Assembly (NCBI RefSeq): GCF_003952225.1
Contig: NZ_CP034437.1
Span: 2,556,501 to 2,620,500, forward strand
Source: Paenibacillus albus
GTDB taxonomy: Bacteria; Bacillota; Bacilli; Paenibacillales; Paenibacillaceae
Length of the DNA stretch: 64,000 nt
Reading direction: 5' to 3'
Positions 27,005 to 36,900 of the stretch are shown here, piece by piece. The notes under the pieces are model-generated. The model was not told the DNA's origin. It saw nothing but the letters and a program-made list of their open reading frames with translations, and ran no database searches. The position numbers and the translations under genes are program-made. The first letter of the stretch is position 1; each line of letters opens with the position of its first letter.

Positions 27005-30000
27005 ATGAGCGGCGAACGCGATTTTGTCCATTTGCACGTGCATAGCGAATTCAGCCTGCTCGATGGGGCTGCTCGGATAAAAGATTTGGTGAACCAAGCT
27101 TCCGCGCTTGGCATGAAGGCTCTCGCCTTAACAGATCACGGCGTCTTGTACGGCGCTGTGCCATTCTATAAAGCTTGTATCGCTAGAGGCATCAAGCCGA
27201 TTATCGGCTGCGAGGTATATTTCACGACGGGATCGCGCTTCGACAAGGGCGCGCGCAAGGATAATCCGATCTATCATTTGATTCTGCTGGCCAAGAACGA
27301 GACAGGCTACCGGAATTTGATGAAGCTGAGCTCGATTGGCCATTTGGAAGGTTTCCATTACAAGCCTCGGATCGATCTTGAAGTGCTGTCCGAATACTCG
27401 GAAGGGCTCATCTGTCTCAGCTCCTGCCTGGGCAGTGAGATTGCGCAGCACCTCTTGCATGACCGATACGAGCATGCGCTGAAGTCTGCTGAGCGCTACC
27501 GCTCCATATTTGGCGAAGATTTCTATCTGGAGCTGCAAGACCACGGTATGCTGGAGCAGAAGAAAGTACTGCAGGCGACGCTGCGGCTAGCTCAGGAGAC
27601 AGGCATTTTGACGGTAGCGACGAACGACGTTCATTACTTGAACAACACGGATGCCGCTGTTCAGGATGTGCTGATCTGCATCGGCACGGGCAAGACGGTT
27701 GAAGACGATGACCGTCTCAAAATGATGACGGACCAGATGTACCTCAAAAGTGCCGATGAGATGGAGATGCAGTTCCGCCAGGCGCCGGATGCTGTCGCTC
27801 GTACGGTAGAAATTGCGGATAAATGCCAGCTGGAGCTGACATTCGGTCGCGCGCTGCTGCCAAGATTTAGTCCGATTCCGACCGGAATGAACTCGGCGGA
27901 CTACTTGTCTGCGCTCTGCCATGAGGGGCTTGAGACGCGTTATTCCGGGGAACAGGCATGGAGTTCGGATGTGGACTATAAGCATCGCATCACGGAACGG
28001 CTCGATTATGAGCTTGGCGTTATTGACAAAATGGGCTTCAGCGACTATTTCCTCATCGTGTGGGACTTCATTAGGTTTGCGCATGAGCAGGGTATTCGGA
28101 CTGGTCCGGGCCGGGGCTCGTCGGCAGGCAGCCTCGTTGCGTACACGCTTAATATCACGGATGTCGATCCGATCAAATACAAGCTGTTGTTCGAGAGATT
28201 CCTCAATCCCGAGCGGATTACGATGCCGGATATCGATATTGACTTCAACGATGAGCGTCGTGACGAAGTAATCAGCTACGTGTCTGCGAAGTACGGCGAT
28301 GAGCATGTGGCGCAGATCATTACATTTGGTACGATGGCGGCAAAAGCAGCCGTTCGCGACGTTGGACGCGCGATGGCCGTTCCGTTCGGCGAGGTGGACC
28401 GGGCGGCGAAGCTGATTCCGAACCAGCTCGGCATTACGCTTGAGGAAGCGATGCGCGTCAGCACCGAGCTTCGCGAAGCGGCCGAGCGCCAGCCTAAGAC
28501 AGCCGATCTGCTGCGGATGGCGCTGAAGGTGGAGGGAATGCCCCGCCATGCCTCAACGCATGCGGCAGGTGTTGTCATCTCTGGCGAACCGCTTACTAAC
28601 TACGTGCCTTTGCAGGCAGGCAGCGAGAAGACGGCTCTGACGCAATATTCGATGGAGCATCTCGAGTCAGTCGGACTGCTGAAGATGGACTTCCTCGGCT
28701 TGCGCACGTTATCCATTCTTGAACGCACGCTGGACTGGGTGAAGAAGCAGCAGGGGATCACAGTGGATTTTCGCTTCATCCCCGACAACGATCCGGCAAC
28801 CTACGCGATGCTCTCGCGAGGCGAGACGACGGGTATCTTCCAACTTGAGTCTGCTGGCGTTCGGCGCGTGCTGAAGGAGCTGAAGCCGACTCAGTTCGAG
28901 GATATTGTCTCGGTATGTGCACTGTATCGTCCGGGTCCGATGGAGTTTATCCCGAAATATATCGCCGGTAAGCATGGACTTACCGCTGTTGAATATCCGC
29001 ATCCGTCTCTTGAGCCGATTCTTGCCGACACGTACGGCATTATCGTGTATCAGGAGCAAATCATGCAGATTGCCTCGACGATGGCGGGCTTCTCGCTTGG
29101 CGAGTCGGACTTGCTGCGCCGAGCCGTATCGAAGAAGAAACGCGAGGTGCTCGACGAGGAGCGCGCTCACTTCGTAGCGGGCAGCTTGAGCCAAGGCTAC
29201 GCGGAGAAAGATGCGAATGCTGTGTACGATATGATCGTCCGTTTCGCGGACTACGGCTTCCCGCGCGCGCATGCGGCGGCGTATGGCGTGCTCGCGTTCC
29301 AGACGGCATGGCTCAAGGCGAATCATCCTATACCATTCATGGCTTCTATGCTCGCGTCGGTCACAGGCAGCCAGCGGAAGACGGCGGAATATGTGGACGA
29401 ATGCCGCCGAATGGACATCGAAGTGCTGCCGCCGGATGTGAATGAGAGCAATGTGACGTTCACGCCGGTGAACGGTGCGGTTCGTTTCGGCCTCGCATCA
29501 ATTAAGAACGTAGGGACGCAAGCAATTGAATCACTCTTGAAGGAGCGGGATGACCGTCCGTTCGAGAGCCTGCTCGATCTATGCCGCCGCGTAGACCTGC
29601 GTGTCGTGAACAAACGAGTGCTTGAATCCCTGATTCAAGCTGGTGCTTGCGATTCGCTTGGCGGACATCGCGCGCAGCTGGTCGCTGTGCTCGATGAGAC
29701 AGTCGAAGCGGCGCTCAAGTGGAGGAAGGAGCGAGAGGAGCTCCAGATCGAGCTGTTCGGCTTCGATGAAGTACAGAACTGGGATGTTGAGATGCCGGAG
29801 GTACCGGCTTATACGACAGGCCAGAAGCTGTCGCTGGAGCGGGAGTTGCTTGGCATGTATTTGTCCGGGCATCCGCTCGACGCTTATGAAGCGGAGCTTG
29901 CAGAGCTGCCGCTTGATCGGCTTGTTGATCTGATGGATGTGCCGGATGGTGCTTATGCGATTGTGAGCGCAATGGTTGTATCGGCGAAGCATTTTACGAC

Positions 30001-30766
30001 GAAGAAAGGACAGGCGATGGCCTTCCTTGAGATCGAGGATCGCATTATGCGCGTCGAGGCGGTCGCATTCCCGACGATCTGGAAGCGCCACTCGGCTGCG
30101 CTCGATCCTGGCAGCCTCGCCATTGTGCTCGCCAGCGTGCAGCATCAGGAGGAGGACTATAAGCTCCTCATCGAGGATGTCGTGCCGCTTGGCGGCGGCG
30201 TCTCGGGCATGGGCAGCGCGCCCGCGGATGTGGCCGCAGGCGTACAGCGGCTGCAGCGGCAGGCACGCAGCCGCAGCGGCGAAGCAGCGGCTCGCGGCGG
30301 CGGCTCCGCGGCCGGAGCCAGCGGCACGGCCGCGCCGCGGCCGGCGCCGGCGGTGCAAGCTCGCGGCGCTAGCGCTGGCGCTTCGCAGCCGGGCAGCGCC
30401 GGCGGAGCCGCACCGCGGCAAGCAGCGCCTGCTGCGCCAGCTCGCGCGAATGCGCCAGCCCGCAGCGGCGAGGCTGCGCCGCCGGCTGTCTCCCGCGGCA
30501 GCGCTGCTTCGCAGCCAGCCGCAGCTCCGGCCAAGCGGCCGCAGCGCCTCTACGTCAAGATCGCCGCAGGCCGCGAAGACTCGGCATCGCTGGCGAAGCT
30601 GAAGTCGCTGCTGACGGCAAGCTCAGGCGTCTATGAAACTGTCTTGTTCTATGAGAGCGAAGGACGAACTGTCGCGCTGAGCGACGCTTTCCGTATCAAA
30701 CCATCTGAGCAGCTGCTCTCGCAGATCGAGTCGATATTTGGTAAAGGCTCGGCGGTTGTGAAATAA
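27005..30766 (+). CDS. dnaE: DNA polymerase III alpha subunit DnaE
   Basis: This 1253-residue C-family replicative polymerase has a PHP domain (HVHSEFSLLDG near residue 12), a polymerase core with GPGRGSSAGSLVAY and the catalytic aspartates in MPDIDIDF, a helix-hairpin-helix region (YRPGPMEFIP onward) and a C-terminal OB domain (about 985-1065). Residues about 1072-1177 are an Ala/Gly/Pro/Arg-rich insert coded by extremely G+C-rich DNA, after which a folded tail resumes (QRLYVKIAAGRED). That makes it roughly 100 residues longer than usual DnaE of Firmicutes. The start ATG 27005 follows AAGGGACG. Confidence 0.96.
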   Translation: MSGERDFVHLHVHSEFSLLDGAARIKDLVNQASALGMKALALTDHGVLYGAVPFYKACIARGIKPIIGCEVYFTTGSRFDKGARKDNPIYHLILLAKNETGYRNLMKLSSIGHLEGFHYKPRIDLEVLSEYSEGLICLSSCLGSEIAQHLLHDRYEHALKSAERYRSIFGEDFYLELQDHGMLEQKKVLQATLRLAQETGILTVATNDVHYLNNTDAAVQDVLICIGTGKTVEDDDRLKMMTDQMYLKSADEMEMQFRQAPDAVARTVEIADKCQLELTFGRALLPRFSPIPTGMNSADYLSALCHEGLETRYSGEQAWSSDVDYKHRITERLDYELGVIDKMGFSDYFLIVWDFIRFAHEQGIRTGPGRGSSAGSLVAYTLNITDVDPIKYKLLFERFLNPERITMPDIDIDFNDERRDEVISYVSAKYGDEHVAQIITFGTMAAKAAVRDVGRAMAVPFGEVDRAAKLIPNQLGITLEEAMRVSTELREAAERQPKTADLLRMALKVEGMPRHASTHAAGVVISGEPLTNYVPLQAGSEKTALTQYSMEHLESVGLLKMDFLGLRTLSILERTLDWVKKQQGITVDFRFIPDNDPATYAMLSRGETTGIFQLESAGVRRVLKELKPTQFEDIVSVCALYRPGPMEFIPKYIAGKHGLTAVEYPHPSLEPILADTYGIIVYQEQIMQIASTMAGFSLGESDLLRRAVSKKKREVLDEERAHFVAGSLSQGYAEKDANAVYDMIVRFADYGFPRAHAAAYGVLAFQTAWLKANHPIPFMASMLASVTGSQRKTAEYVDECRRMDIEVLPPDVNESNVTFTPVNGAVRFGLASIKNVGTQAIESLLKERDDRPFESLLDLCRRVDLRVVNKRVLESLIQAGACDSLGGHRAQLVAVLDETVEAALKWRKEREELQIELFGFDEVQNWDVEMPEVPAYTTGQKLSLERELLGMYLSGHPLDAYEAELAELPLDRLVDLMDVPDGAYAIVSAMVVSAKHFTTKKGQAMAFLEIEDRIMRVEAVAFPTIWKRHSAALDPGSLAIVLASVQHQEEDYKLLIEDVVPLGGGVSGMGSAPADVAAGVQRLQRQARSRSGEAAARGGGSAAGASGTAAPRPAPAVQARGASAGASQPGSAGGAAPRQAAPAAPARANAPARSGEAAPPAVSRGSAASQPAAAPAKRPQRLYVKIAAGREDSASLAKLKSLLTASSGVYETVLFYESEGRTVALSDAFRIKPSEQLLSQIESIFGKGSAVVK

Positions 30767-30980
30767 TATCGATAATGAACGCGATTAATCGTTTTGCTCA
30801 GGCAGGCACATGTTGATATGAAGCTGCATACATTTAGGAGACACAGAGCTATAAGCAACTCCAAGATGTTGCTTACAGCTTTGCATTCGCCGCTTGTATG
30901 GGCTGAAGAAGCCAGGGAACTTACTATCGATTCTCCTGTCTCCACCCGATTCGTACAAGCCGGACAGTGGGGGATGAACT

Positions 30981-31475
30981 GTGTCGTCCGAGATGGAGAA
31001 ATGGCTGAACAGACGTGGTGTTTCGGTTAGCGATGTTGCAGATATCGTATTTTCGCTGCAGCGTCCATATAATGCGGCTTTGACCTATGAGGAATGCGAG
31101 GAGAGCGTGCTCGCCGTGCTTGGCAAACGTGAGGTGCAGTATGTCCTGTTTACGGGCATTGCGCTGGATGAGTTGGCAGAGCAGAAGCTGCTGCCGGCGC
31201 CGCTGCAAGCGATTATGGAAGCTGATGAGTCGCTCTTCGGCGTAGACGAAACGCTCGCGCTTGGCATTACAAATGTTTATGGTATGATCGGACTTACCAG
31301 CTTCGGCTATCTGGACAAAGTGAAGCCGGGCATCATTCGCAAGCTTAATGAGAAGGGCACGCATGTGCATGTTTTTCTCGACGATCTCGTCGCGGGCCTT
31401 GCTGCTGCTGCATCCGCAAGGATAGCGCATCAGGATCCAAAGGCGAATCGGTACGAAATCGCAGACACGCCTTAA
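30981..31475 (+). CDS. Phosphatidylglycerophosphatase A family protein
   Basis: This 164-residue protein matches the PgpA/YutG-type family by its EECEESVLAVLGKREVQY, ADESLFGVDETLALGITN and VFLDDLVAGLAAAASARI segments. The family removes the terminal phosphate in phosphatidylglycerol synthesis in other bacteria, but this soluble short Firmicute form is less well tested. GTG 30981 follows GGGGGA. It lies 214 bases after dnaE; the gap holds no gene I can support. Confidence 0.75.
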   Translation: MSSEMEKWLNRRGVSVSDVADIVFSLQRPYNAALTYEECEESVLAVLGKREVQYVLFTGIALDELAEQKLLPAPLQAIMEADESLFGVDETLALGITNVYGMIGLTSFGYLDKVKPGIIRKLNEKGTHVHVFLDDLVAGLAAAASARIAHQDPKANRYEIADTP

Positions 31476-31528
31476 CTCGCGTTAACGCCGCTTTTCGGGA
31501 CTGGAATATACGTACAGCCCTTGCGCCG

Positions 31529-31558
31529 TTGCGATGAAAACCAAACATATGCTATCAT
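31529..31558 (+). promoter_or_regulatory. Sigma-A promoter of the acc region
   Basis: TTGCGA (31529-31534), an 18-base spacer and TATCAT (31553-31558) with a TG one base before it (extended -10). The likely transcript covers the small gene at 31659, accD, accA and perhaps pyk, because no terminator is seen until 35589. Confidence 0.6.
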
Positions 31559-31658
31559 GATGACATCATATGTCCAATAACATGTGTTCATTTTGCGGCT
31601 AATGCCTATACAAGTGTGTTCAGATGTTCTTTTTATCATTGCAAGGAGGATACCTTTC

Positions 31659-31853
31659 ATGTGGACGGTTATCTATATCGCGCCTACGGCAAAAATTGCG
31701 GAGAGCATCAAAAACCGGCTGACCCAAGAAGGGTTTCTCGTTAAAATCAGACCAATTAACGTATCGAAACAACAATACGAGATATTGGTCCCATCTGGCG
31801 AACTGGAAGAAGTGCAGGAAGTGCTGAACAATATTCTAAACTCGGGGCGGTAA
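31659..31853 (+). CDS. Small conserved protein upstream of accD
   Basis: This 64-residue protein ([18 protein letters not shown]) has a strong AAGGAGGA 8 bases before ATG 31659. Predicted alternation of strands and helices suggests a small alpha/beta fold that ends with an amphipathic helix ([11 protein letters not shown]). I do not recognise a function. It lies 35 bases before accD on the same strand, suggesting co-expression with fatty acid synthesis. Confidence 0.7.
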   Translation: MWTVIYIAPTAKIAESIKNRLTQEGFLVKIRPINVSKQQYEILVPSGELEEVQEVLNNILNSGR

Positions 31854-31888
31854 TACTTACTGCGCTCCGCTCCAAAGAGGTGTCACTC

Positions 31889-32761
31889 GTGTTCAAGGAC
31901 TTATTTCATAAAAAGAAGTATGCCACAATTCCATCGGGTCAGCCGCGTACGAAGCCGGATATTCCGGAAGGCTTAATGTCCAAATGCCCGAAGTGCGGCA
32001 ACATTCAATTTAGTAAAGAAGTCGAGAAAAATTTAAAGGTTTGTCCGAGCTGCGGGCATCACTTCCGGCTTAACGCCTGGGAGCGCATCGCCATTACGCT
32101 TGATGAGGGCAAACTAACGGAGCTGGATGCGGATCTCGAATCCGTCGATCCGCTCGGTTTCCCAGGTTATGCGAATAAGCTGGAAGCGCAGAAGAAGAGC
32201 TCAGGACTTAAAGATGCGGTTGTTACGGGAGTAGGGACGATCGGCGGTCTGCCGGTCGTTGCCGCTTTCATGAGCTTTGATTTCTTCGCAGGCAGCATGG
32301 GTTCCGTCGTCGGCGAGAAAATCACTCGTGCAATCGAGCATGCGCATGCGAAGAAGCTTCCGCTGATCATCTTCTCCACATCCAGCGGCGCGCGTATGCA
32401 AGAGAGCATCCTCAGCCTGATGCAGATGGCGAAGACAAGCGCAGCACTTGCGAAATTCCAAGGTGACGGCGGTCTGTATATTTCTATTATGACCGATCCT
32501 ACAACAGGCGGCGTCTCCGCAAGCTTCGCATTGCTTGGCGACTTTAATTTGGCCGAGCCCGGCGCGCTTATCGGCTTTGCAGGCCGCATCGTAATCGAAC
32601 AGACGATCCGCCAGAAGCTGCCGGATAACTTCCAAACCGCAGAGTTTAATCTGCAGCATGGACAGCTGGATAAAGTCGTTCACCGTAAAGAAATGAAAAC
32701 AACGCTTGCAAAATTGCTTGATATGCATTCGGTAAAGGGGGAAATTATCAATGGCGGGTGA
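31889..32761 (+). CDS. accD: Acetyl-CoA carboxylase carboxyltransferase beta (AccD)
   Basis: AccD is the beta half of the carboxyltransferase that makes malonyl-CoA with AccA. The zinc ribbon is formed by C33, C36, C52 and C55 (CPKC...CPSC), followed by the crotonase-like domain with SSGARMQES and [15 protein letters not shown] 31889 is chosen because AAAGAGG lies 8 bases upstream; a GTG at 31880 overlaps that site. The length of 290 residues is normal. The end overlaps accA by 11 bases, so translation is coupled to give equal subunits. Confidence 0.95.
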   Translation: MFKDLFHKKKYATIPSGQPRTKPDIPEGLMSKCPKCGNIQFSKEVEKNLKVCPSCGHHFRLNAWERIAITLDEGKLTELDADLESVDPLGFPGYANKLEAQKKSSGLKDAVVTGVGTIGGLPVVAAFMSFDFFAGSMGSVVGEKITRAIEHAHAKKLPLIIFSTSSGARMQESILSLMQMAKTSAALAKFQGDGGLYISIMTDPTTGGVSASFALLGDFNLAEPGALIGFAGRIVIEQTIRQKLPDNFQTAEFNLQHGQLDKVVHRKEMKTTLAKLLDMHSVKGEIINGG

Positions 32762-33758
32762 GCTGCCGTTTGAGAAGCCGCTTAACGAGCTGCAAAAGAA
32801 AGTCGAAGAGTTGAAGAAATTCGGCCTAGAGTCGGGTATTGATTTCAGCGATGAAATCGCCCGTTTAGAAGAACGCTGCAAACAGCTGCAAGAAGATCTG
32901 TACAACGAGTTGACGCCTGCGCAGAAGATGCATTTGGCGCGTCACCACGGTCGCCCTACGACACTTGATTACATAGGGATGATTTTTACAGACTTTATCG
33001 AGCTTCATGGCGATCGGCTGTTTGCCGATGACCTCGCAATCGTTGGTGGTCTGGCGAAGCTGAACGAAGTGCCGGTGACCGTTATCGGTCATCAGCGCGG
33101 CAAGGATACGAAGGATAATATTGCCCGTTTCTTCGGCAGTCCACATCCGGAGGGATTCCGTAAGGCACTCCGTCTGATGCAGCAGGCGAACAAATTTGGC
33201 CGCCCAATCGTAACGTTCATCGATACGAAGGGTGCTTATCCAGGCAATACAGCGGAAGAACGCGGTCAATCCGAAGCGATTGCCCGTAATTTGCGCGAGA
33301 TGGCGATGTTCGGTGTACCGATTATTTGTGTCGTCATCGGCGAAGGCGGAAGCGGCGGCGCACTCGGCCTTGGCGTTGGCAACCGCGTCCTCATGCTTGA
33401 GAACGCGATTTATTCGGTTATTTCGCCGAATGGCGCGGCATCCATTCTATGGAAAGATGCGGCTCGCGCTGACGAAGCGGCTGCTGTCATGAAGATAACA
33501 GCTGCTGACCTGCACGGGTTTGGCATCATTGAAGAAATTATCGCCGAGCCGCAAGGCGGAGCGCATCGTGATCTTGCCGAGCAGTCGGAGACGATCAAAG
33601 AAGCGATCTGGCGTCACCTTGGAGAATTGTCGAAGCTGTCGTCCGAGGAATTGATCGAAGACCGGTACGAGAAATTCCGCCGTATCGGGGAGTTCCGCTC
33701 ACCGGAGCCGGATGCTGATCGTGAACAGATCCAAGAGGCTGAATCAGCCGGAGTTTAA
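32751..33758 (+). CDS. accA: Acetyl-CoA carboxylase carboxyltransferase alpha (AccA)
   Basis: AccA is the alpha subunit of the malonyl-CoA forming carboxyltransferase. The 335 residues start with the helical [13 protein letters not shown] region and contain [31 protein letters not shown] and the [13 protein letters not shown] motif. It starts inside accD behind AAGGGGG. Pyruvate kinase follows after 55 bases; pfkA, which lies between accA and pyk in Bacillus, is not present here. Confidence 0.96.
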   Translation: MAGELPFEKPLNELQKKVEELKKFGLESGIDFSDEIARLEERCKQLQEDLYNELTPAQKMHLARHHGRPTTLDYIGMIFTDFIELHGDRLFADDLAIVGGLAKLNEVPVTVIGHQRGKDTKDNIARFFGSPHPEGFRKALRLMQQANKFGRPIVTFIDTKGAYPGNTAEERGQSEAIARNLREMAMFGVPIICVVIGEGGSGGALGLGVGNRVLMLENAIYSVISPNGAASILWKDAARADEAAAVMKITAADLHGFGIIEEIIAEPQGGAHRDLAEQSETIKEAIWRHLGELSKLSSEELIEDRYEKFRRIGEFRSPEPDADREQIQEAESAGV

Positions 33759-33813
33759 ATAATGACTGTATGACGACACTGTGATCGTGCAGACGGAGGA
33801 TGGAAAATTACTT

Positions 33814-35568
33814 ATGCGTAAAACGAAAATTGTATGTACAATCGGACCTTCCAGCGAATCGCTCGAAAATACGAAAAAACTAATTAACGCGGGCATGAAC
33901 GTTGCTCGTCTTAACTTCTCCCACGGAGACTTCGAAGAGCACGGCAACCGAATCAAAAACATTCGTCAAGCTTGCGAAGAGCTCGGCAAAACAGTAGCGA
34001 TTCTGCTCGATACGAAAGGTCCTGAGATTCGTCTGGGCAAATTGAAAGAAGAGCCGATTGAGCTCGTTCAAGGCGATACGATTACATTGACGACGGAAGA
34101 GATTCTCGGCGACCGTAATCGTATTCCAGTTACGTACTCGAACCTGCCTGCTGATGTAGAGGAAGGCTCCACGATTTTGATCGACGACGGTTTGATCGGC
34201 CTTACGGTTGAAGAAATCGAAGGCACGGAGATTAAATGCCGTATCGTCAACAGCGGTCCAATCAAAAGCAAGAAGGGTGTAAACGTTCCTGGCGTACACA
34301 TCTCCTTGCCTGGTATTACGGAGAAAGACGCGAACGATATCATCTTCGGAGTTCAGCAAGGAGTTGACTTCATCGCAGCTTCCTTCGTGCGTAAAGCGAC
34401 AGATGTGCTCGAAATTCGTGAGCTGCTTGAGAAGCATGGAGCGAGCCACATCCAGATCATCTCGAAGATCGAGAACCAACAAGGCGTTGACAACCTGGAC
34501 GAAATTCTTGAAGTGTCCGACGGCTTGATGGTTGCGCGCGGTGACCTCGGCGTAGAAATTCCTGCTGAAGAAGTTCCGCTCGTACAGAAGAAAATGATCC
34601 AGAAGTGTAACTTGGCAGGCAAGCCGGTTATCACGGCTACGCAAATGCTTGATTCCATGCAGCGCAATCCGCGTCCGACACGTGCGGAAGCAAGCGACGT
34701 TGCGAATGCGGTCTTCGACGGTACGGACGCAATTATGCTCTCCGGTGAGACAGCTGCCGGCAAATATCCGGTAGAATCGGTTCAAACGATGTCCCGCATC
34801 GCAGTTCGTGCGGAAGAGACGCTGAGCTACCGCGAGATCTTCACGCGTCAAGCGAATGCGCAGCAAAAAACAGTAACAGAAGCAATCAGCCAAGCTGTTG
34901 CGAACTCTGCACTTGATTTGAACGCGAAGGCGATCATCACGTCTACAGAGAGCGGCTATACAGCACGGATGATTTCCAAATACCGTCCGAAATCGCCGAT
35001 CATCGCGGTAACGCCTGTTGAGCAAGTAATGCGCCGTTTGGCTCTGATCTGGGGCGTAACGCCAGTGCTTGGCACGCCTGCTGAGACTACGGACGAAATG
35101 TTCGACATCGCTGTTCAAGGCGGCATCAGCTCCGGTATGGTGAAGCTTGGCGATACGGTTATCATTACAGCTGGCGTACCAGTTGGCCGTTCGGGCTCGA
35201 CGAACTTGATCAAGATCCACACAATCGGCGAAATGATCGCTAAAGGTCAAGGCATCGGCACACAAAGCGCAACAGGCAAAGTTGTTGTAGCGCGCACGCC
35301 GCAAGAAGCGATCGCTAAGACAACGGAAGGCTCGATTCTTGTTACCGTTTCGACGGACAAAGAATATATGCCGGCAATTTCCAAAGCAGCAGCAGTGATA
35401 ACAGAGCAAGGCGGCATTACGAGCCACGCTGCAATCGTTGCGCTTAACCTGGGCATCCCGGTTATTCTCGGCGTACAGAACGCGCTTGAGCTTCTGCACG
35501 ACGGCTCTGAAGTAACGGTATACGCTGAAGTTGGCGTTATCTACTCCGGACAAGCTAAAGTAATGTAA
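33814..35568 (+). CDS. pyk: Pyruvate kinase
   Basis: Pyruvate kinase makes pyruvate and ATP in the last step of glycolysis. The 584 residues begin [15 protein letters not shown] as in Bacillus Pyk. Catalytic motifs include KIENQ (lysine of the active site) and [12 protein letters not shown]. The C-terminal 100 residues are the extra domain with the [15 protein letters not shown] phosphohistidine-like motif found in Bacillus-type enzymes. ATG 33814 is chosen by homology; GGAGG is 14 bases upstream, rather far. A terminator follows at 35589. Confidence 0.96.
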   Translation: MRKTKIVCTIGPSSESLENTKKLINAGMNVARLNFSHGDFEEHGNRIKNIRQACEELGKTVAILLDTKGPEIRLGKLKEEPIELVQGDTITLTTEEILGDRNRIPVTYSNLPADVEEGSTILIDDGLIGLTVEEIEGTEIKCRIVNSGPIKSKKGVNVPGVHISLPGITEKDANDIIFGVQQGVDFIAASFVRKATDVLEIRELLEKHGASHIQIISKIENQQGVDNLDEILEVSDGLMVARGDLGVEIPAEEVPLVQKKMIQKCNLAGKPVITATQMLDSMQRNPRPTRAEASDVANAVFDGTDAIMLSGETAAGKYPVESVQTMSRIAVRAEETLSYREIFTRQANAQQKTVTEAISQAVANSALDLNAKAIITSTESGYTARMISKYRPKSPIIAVTPVEQVMRRLALIWGVTPVLGTPAETTDEMFDIAVQGGISSGMVKLGDTVIITAGVPVGRSGSTNLIKIHTIGEMIAKGQGIGTQSATGKVVVARTPQEAIAKTTEGSILVTVSTDKEYMPAISKAAAVITEQGGITSHAAIVALNLGIPVILGVQNALELLHDGSEVTVYAEVGVIYSGQAKVM

Positions 35569-35588
35569 TGGTTTAAAAGATAGATAAG

Positions 35589-35621
35589 AAGCGATGGTGC
35601 CATGGGTGCCGTCGCTTTTTG
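35589..35621 (+). terminator. Terminator after pyk
   Basis: AAGCGATGG (35589-35597) pairs with CCGTCGCTT (35609-35617) with one G-T pair, the stem extends inward by GCC/GGT-type pairing, and a T run follows. Confidence 0.8.
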
Positions 35622-35642
35622 TTCAGAGTGGGTGATAAGGTG

Positions 35643-36164
35643 ATGAAGGAAGAAATCGCAACAGAGGCGAAAGCGCTCTGGCATATGCACCCGCTGCGCG
35701 TCCGCTATCAAGAGACGGACCAGATGGGCGTTGTGTTTCACGGGAACTACTTGACTTGGTTTGAGATTGGACGAACCGAGCTGGTCAGGTCGCTTGGACT
35801 GTCCTATATCGAGATCGAGAAGGCAGGTCTTCTGCTGCCGGTCGTTGATGCGAACATCTCATATGTGTCGCCGGCTCGCTATGATGATATTGTATTTATC
35901 TGTACACGGATTGAGGAGCTTAGCCCAATTCGGATGGCATTCTGTTCGGAGATCCGGATGGCAGAAGAGCAGGTGGCGCTTCCGCAGTCACAGTGGTGGC
36001 ATGAAGCAGAGCCGCCTGGTAAGCTGCTTACAAGAGGCGGCACCCGCCATGTGTGGGTTAACCGGGATTGGCGTCCAGCGCGGCTGGATAAGGCGTTTCC
36101 GGCTGTCTATGGGCGTCTACAGGCAGCGGCTGCCGGCGTTGTACAAGAGGAAGGGAGCGAGTAA
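35643..36164 (+). CDS. Hotdog-fold acyl-CoA thioesterase
   Basis: This 173-residue single hotdog domain of the 4HBT/YbgC type has the conserved RYQETDQMGVVFHGNYL stretch containing the catalytic aspartate, followed by the long hotdog helix WFEIGRTELVRSLG. An insert around residues 115-135 (SQWWHEAEPPGK) is longer than in most relatives. ATG 35643 is only weakly supported (AAGG close by); longer starts run into the pyk terminator. It lies three bases before fxsA. Confidence 0.8.
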   Translation: MKEEIATEAKALWHMHPLRVRYQETDQMGVVFHGNYLTWFEIGRTELVRSLGLSYIEIEKAGLLLPVVDANISYVSPARYDDIVFICTRIEELSPIRMAFCSEIRMAEEQVALPQSQWWHEAEPPGKLLTRGGTRHVWVNRDWRPARLDKAFPAVYGRLQAAAAGVVQEEGSE

Positions 36165-36167
36165 CCG

Positions 36168-36560
36168 ATGTTAAAATGGCTCATTGCAGCTATTATCCTT
36201 ATTCCTGCAATTGAAATCTGGGGCATCATCCGAGTCGGCCACGCCATCGGCGGCTGGGCCACGTTCGGTCTTATCCTGCTCACCGGCTTCGTAGGCGCGC
36301 AGTTTGCACGTCTTGAAGGACGCAAAGCGGTCGCCGAGGTGAAATTACATCTCCAAAGCGGCAAGCCTCCGGGCCATGCCATGCTGAATGGCATCTGCGT
36401 TCTTCTCGGAGGCTTACTGCTGCTCATGCCAGGCTTCTTCACCGACATTGTTGGCATCACAATGCTGTTCCCGCTAACTAGACCGTTCTATCGCATGATG
36501 ATCTATCGCTGGCTGGAGAATAAAATGCGCAATGGCTCGATCACGGTATGGAGAAGGTAA
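36168..36560 (+). CDS. fxsA: FxsA family membrane protein
   Basis: This 130-residue protein has four hydrophobic helices and the FxsA signature: IPAIEIWGIIRVG near the start, the GxxxA-rich LTGFVGAQFARLEG stretch and LMPGFFTDIVGI. FxsA proteins are inner-membrane proteins; in E. coli the protein lessens exclusion of phage T7 by the F plasmid, while the native role is unclear. It sits between pyk and ytvI as in Bacillus (ytzA). Start ATG 36168 with AAGGGAG upstream. Confidence 0.87.
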   Translation: MLKWLIAAIILIPAIEIWGIIRVGHAIGGWATFGLILLTGFVGAQFARLEGRKAVAEVKLHLQSGKPPGHAMLNGICVLLGGLLLLMPGFFTDIVGITMLFPLTRPFYRMMIYRWLENKMRNGSITVWRR

Positions 36561-36580
36561 CCACAATAACCGTCGAAAAT

Positions 36581-36836
36581 GAGCTGAGAGTGGAGAGTCA
36601 GTACTCTCAGCACGAAACTTGGCCTCTCGTAGCTCTGAGCGTGCGTAATCAGCACTCTCAGACACAGAACCAGCCGAAATCGGTAGCTGGGCGGAGCTGA
36701 GAGTGAGTAATCCGAACTCTCATCACGAGAATCGGCCAATTGCAGCTCTGAGCGTGCAGAATCAGCACTCTCAGGCACGGAACGAGCCGAAATCATCAGC
36801 AGGGCAGAGCTGAGAGCGCGATCGTACTCTCAGCTC
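36581..36836. repeat. 113-bp tandem repeat with CTGAGAG hairpins
   Basis: GAGCTGAGAG occurs at 36581, 36694 and 36807, exactly 113 bases apart. The first two units match over most of their length and the third is cut short at about 36836. Each unit contains two hairpins: CTGAGAGT pairing with ACTCTCA(G) about 11 bases on, and CTGAGCGTGC pairing with GCACTCTCAG. This gives five hairpins in 256 bases. There is no credible reading frame. Confidence 0.85.
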
Positions 36837-36849
36837 CAAGGTACAAATG

Positions 36850-36884
36850 AAAAACACGCTTGGCCACAGGCCAAGCGTGTTTTT
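36850..36884. terminator. Perfect bidirectional terminator
   Basis: A 16-base stem (36850-36865 with 36869-36884; AAAAACACGCTTGGCC) has a three-base ACA loop, A5 on the left and T5 on the right. It is symmetrical and should stop transcripts from fxsA and from minus-strand ytvI. Confidence 0.9.
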
Positions 36885-36900
36885 CGTGCGTGCGCCGAAC

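Noticed and set aside
29579-30421. 280-codon minus-strand frame within dnaE
   Set aside because: Produced by the G+C-rich insert; Arg/Ala-rich, no family features, and antisense to a certain gene.
30767-30980. Small gene between dnaE and pgpA
   Set aside because: Short frames exist but none has a ribosome site or recognisable product.
31479-31488. GCGTTAACGC palindrome after pgpA
   Set aside because: Ten bases with no loop and no T run; no evidence for an operator or terminator.
33880-35553. 557-codon open frame opposite pyk
   Set aside because: Lies fully antisense to pyruvate kinase, has Arg/Cys/His-rich content typical of a shadow frame and no ribosome site.
36581-36836. CRISPR array
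   Set aside because: Only two and a third units, the period is 113 with conserved sequence throughout rather than unique spacers, and no cas genes are near.
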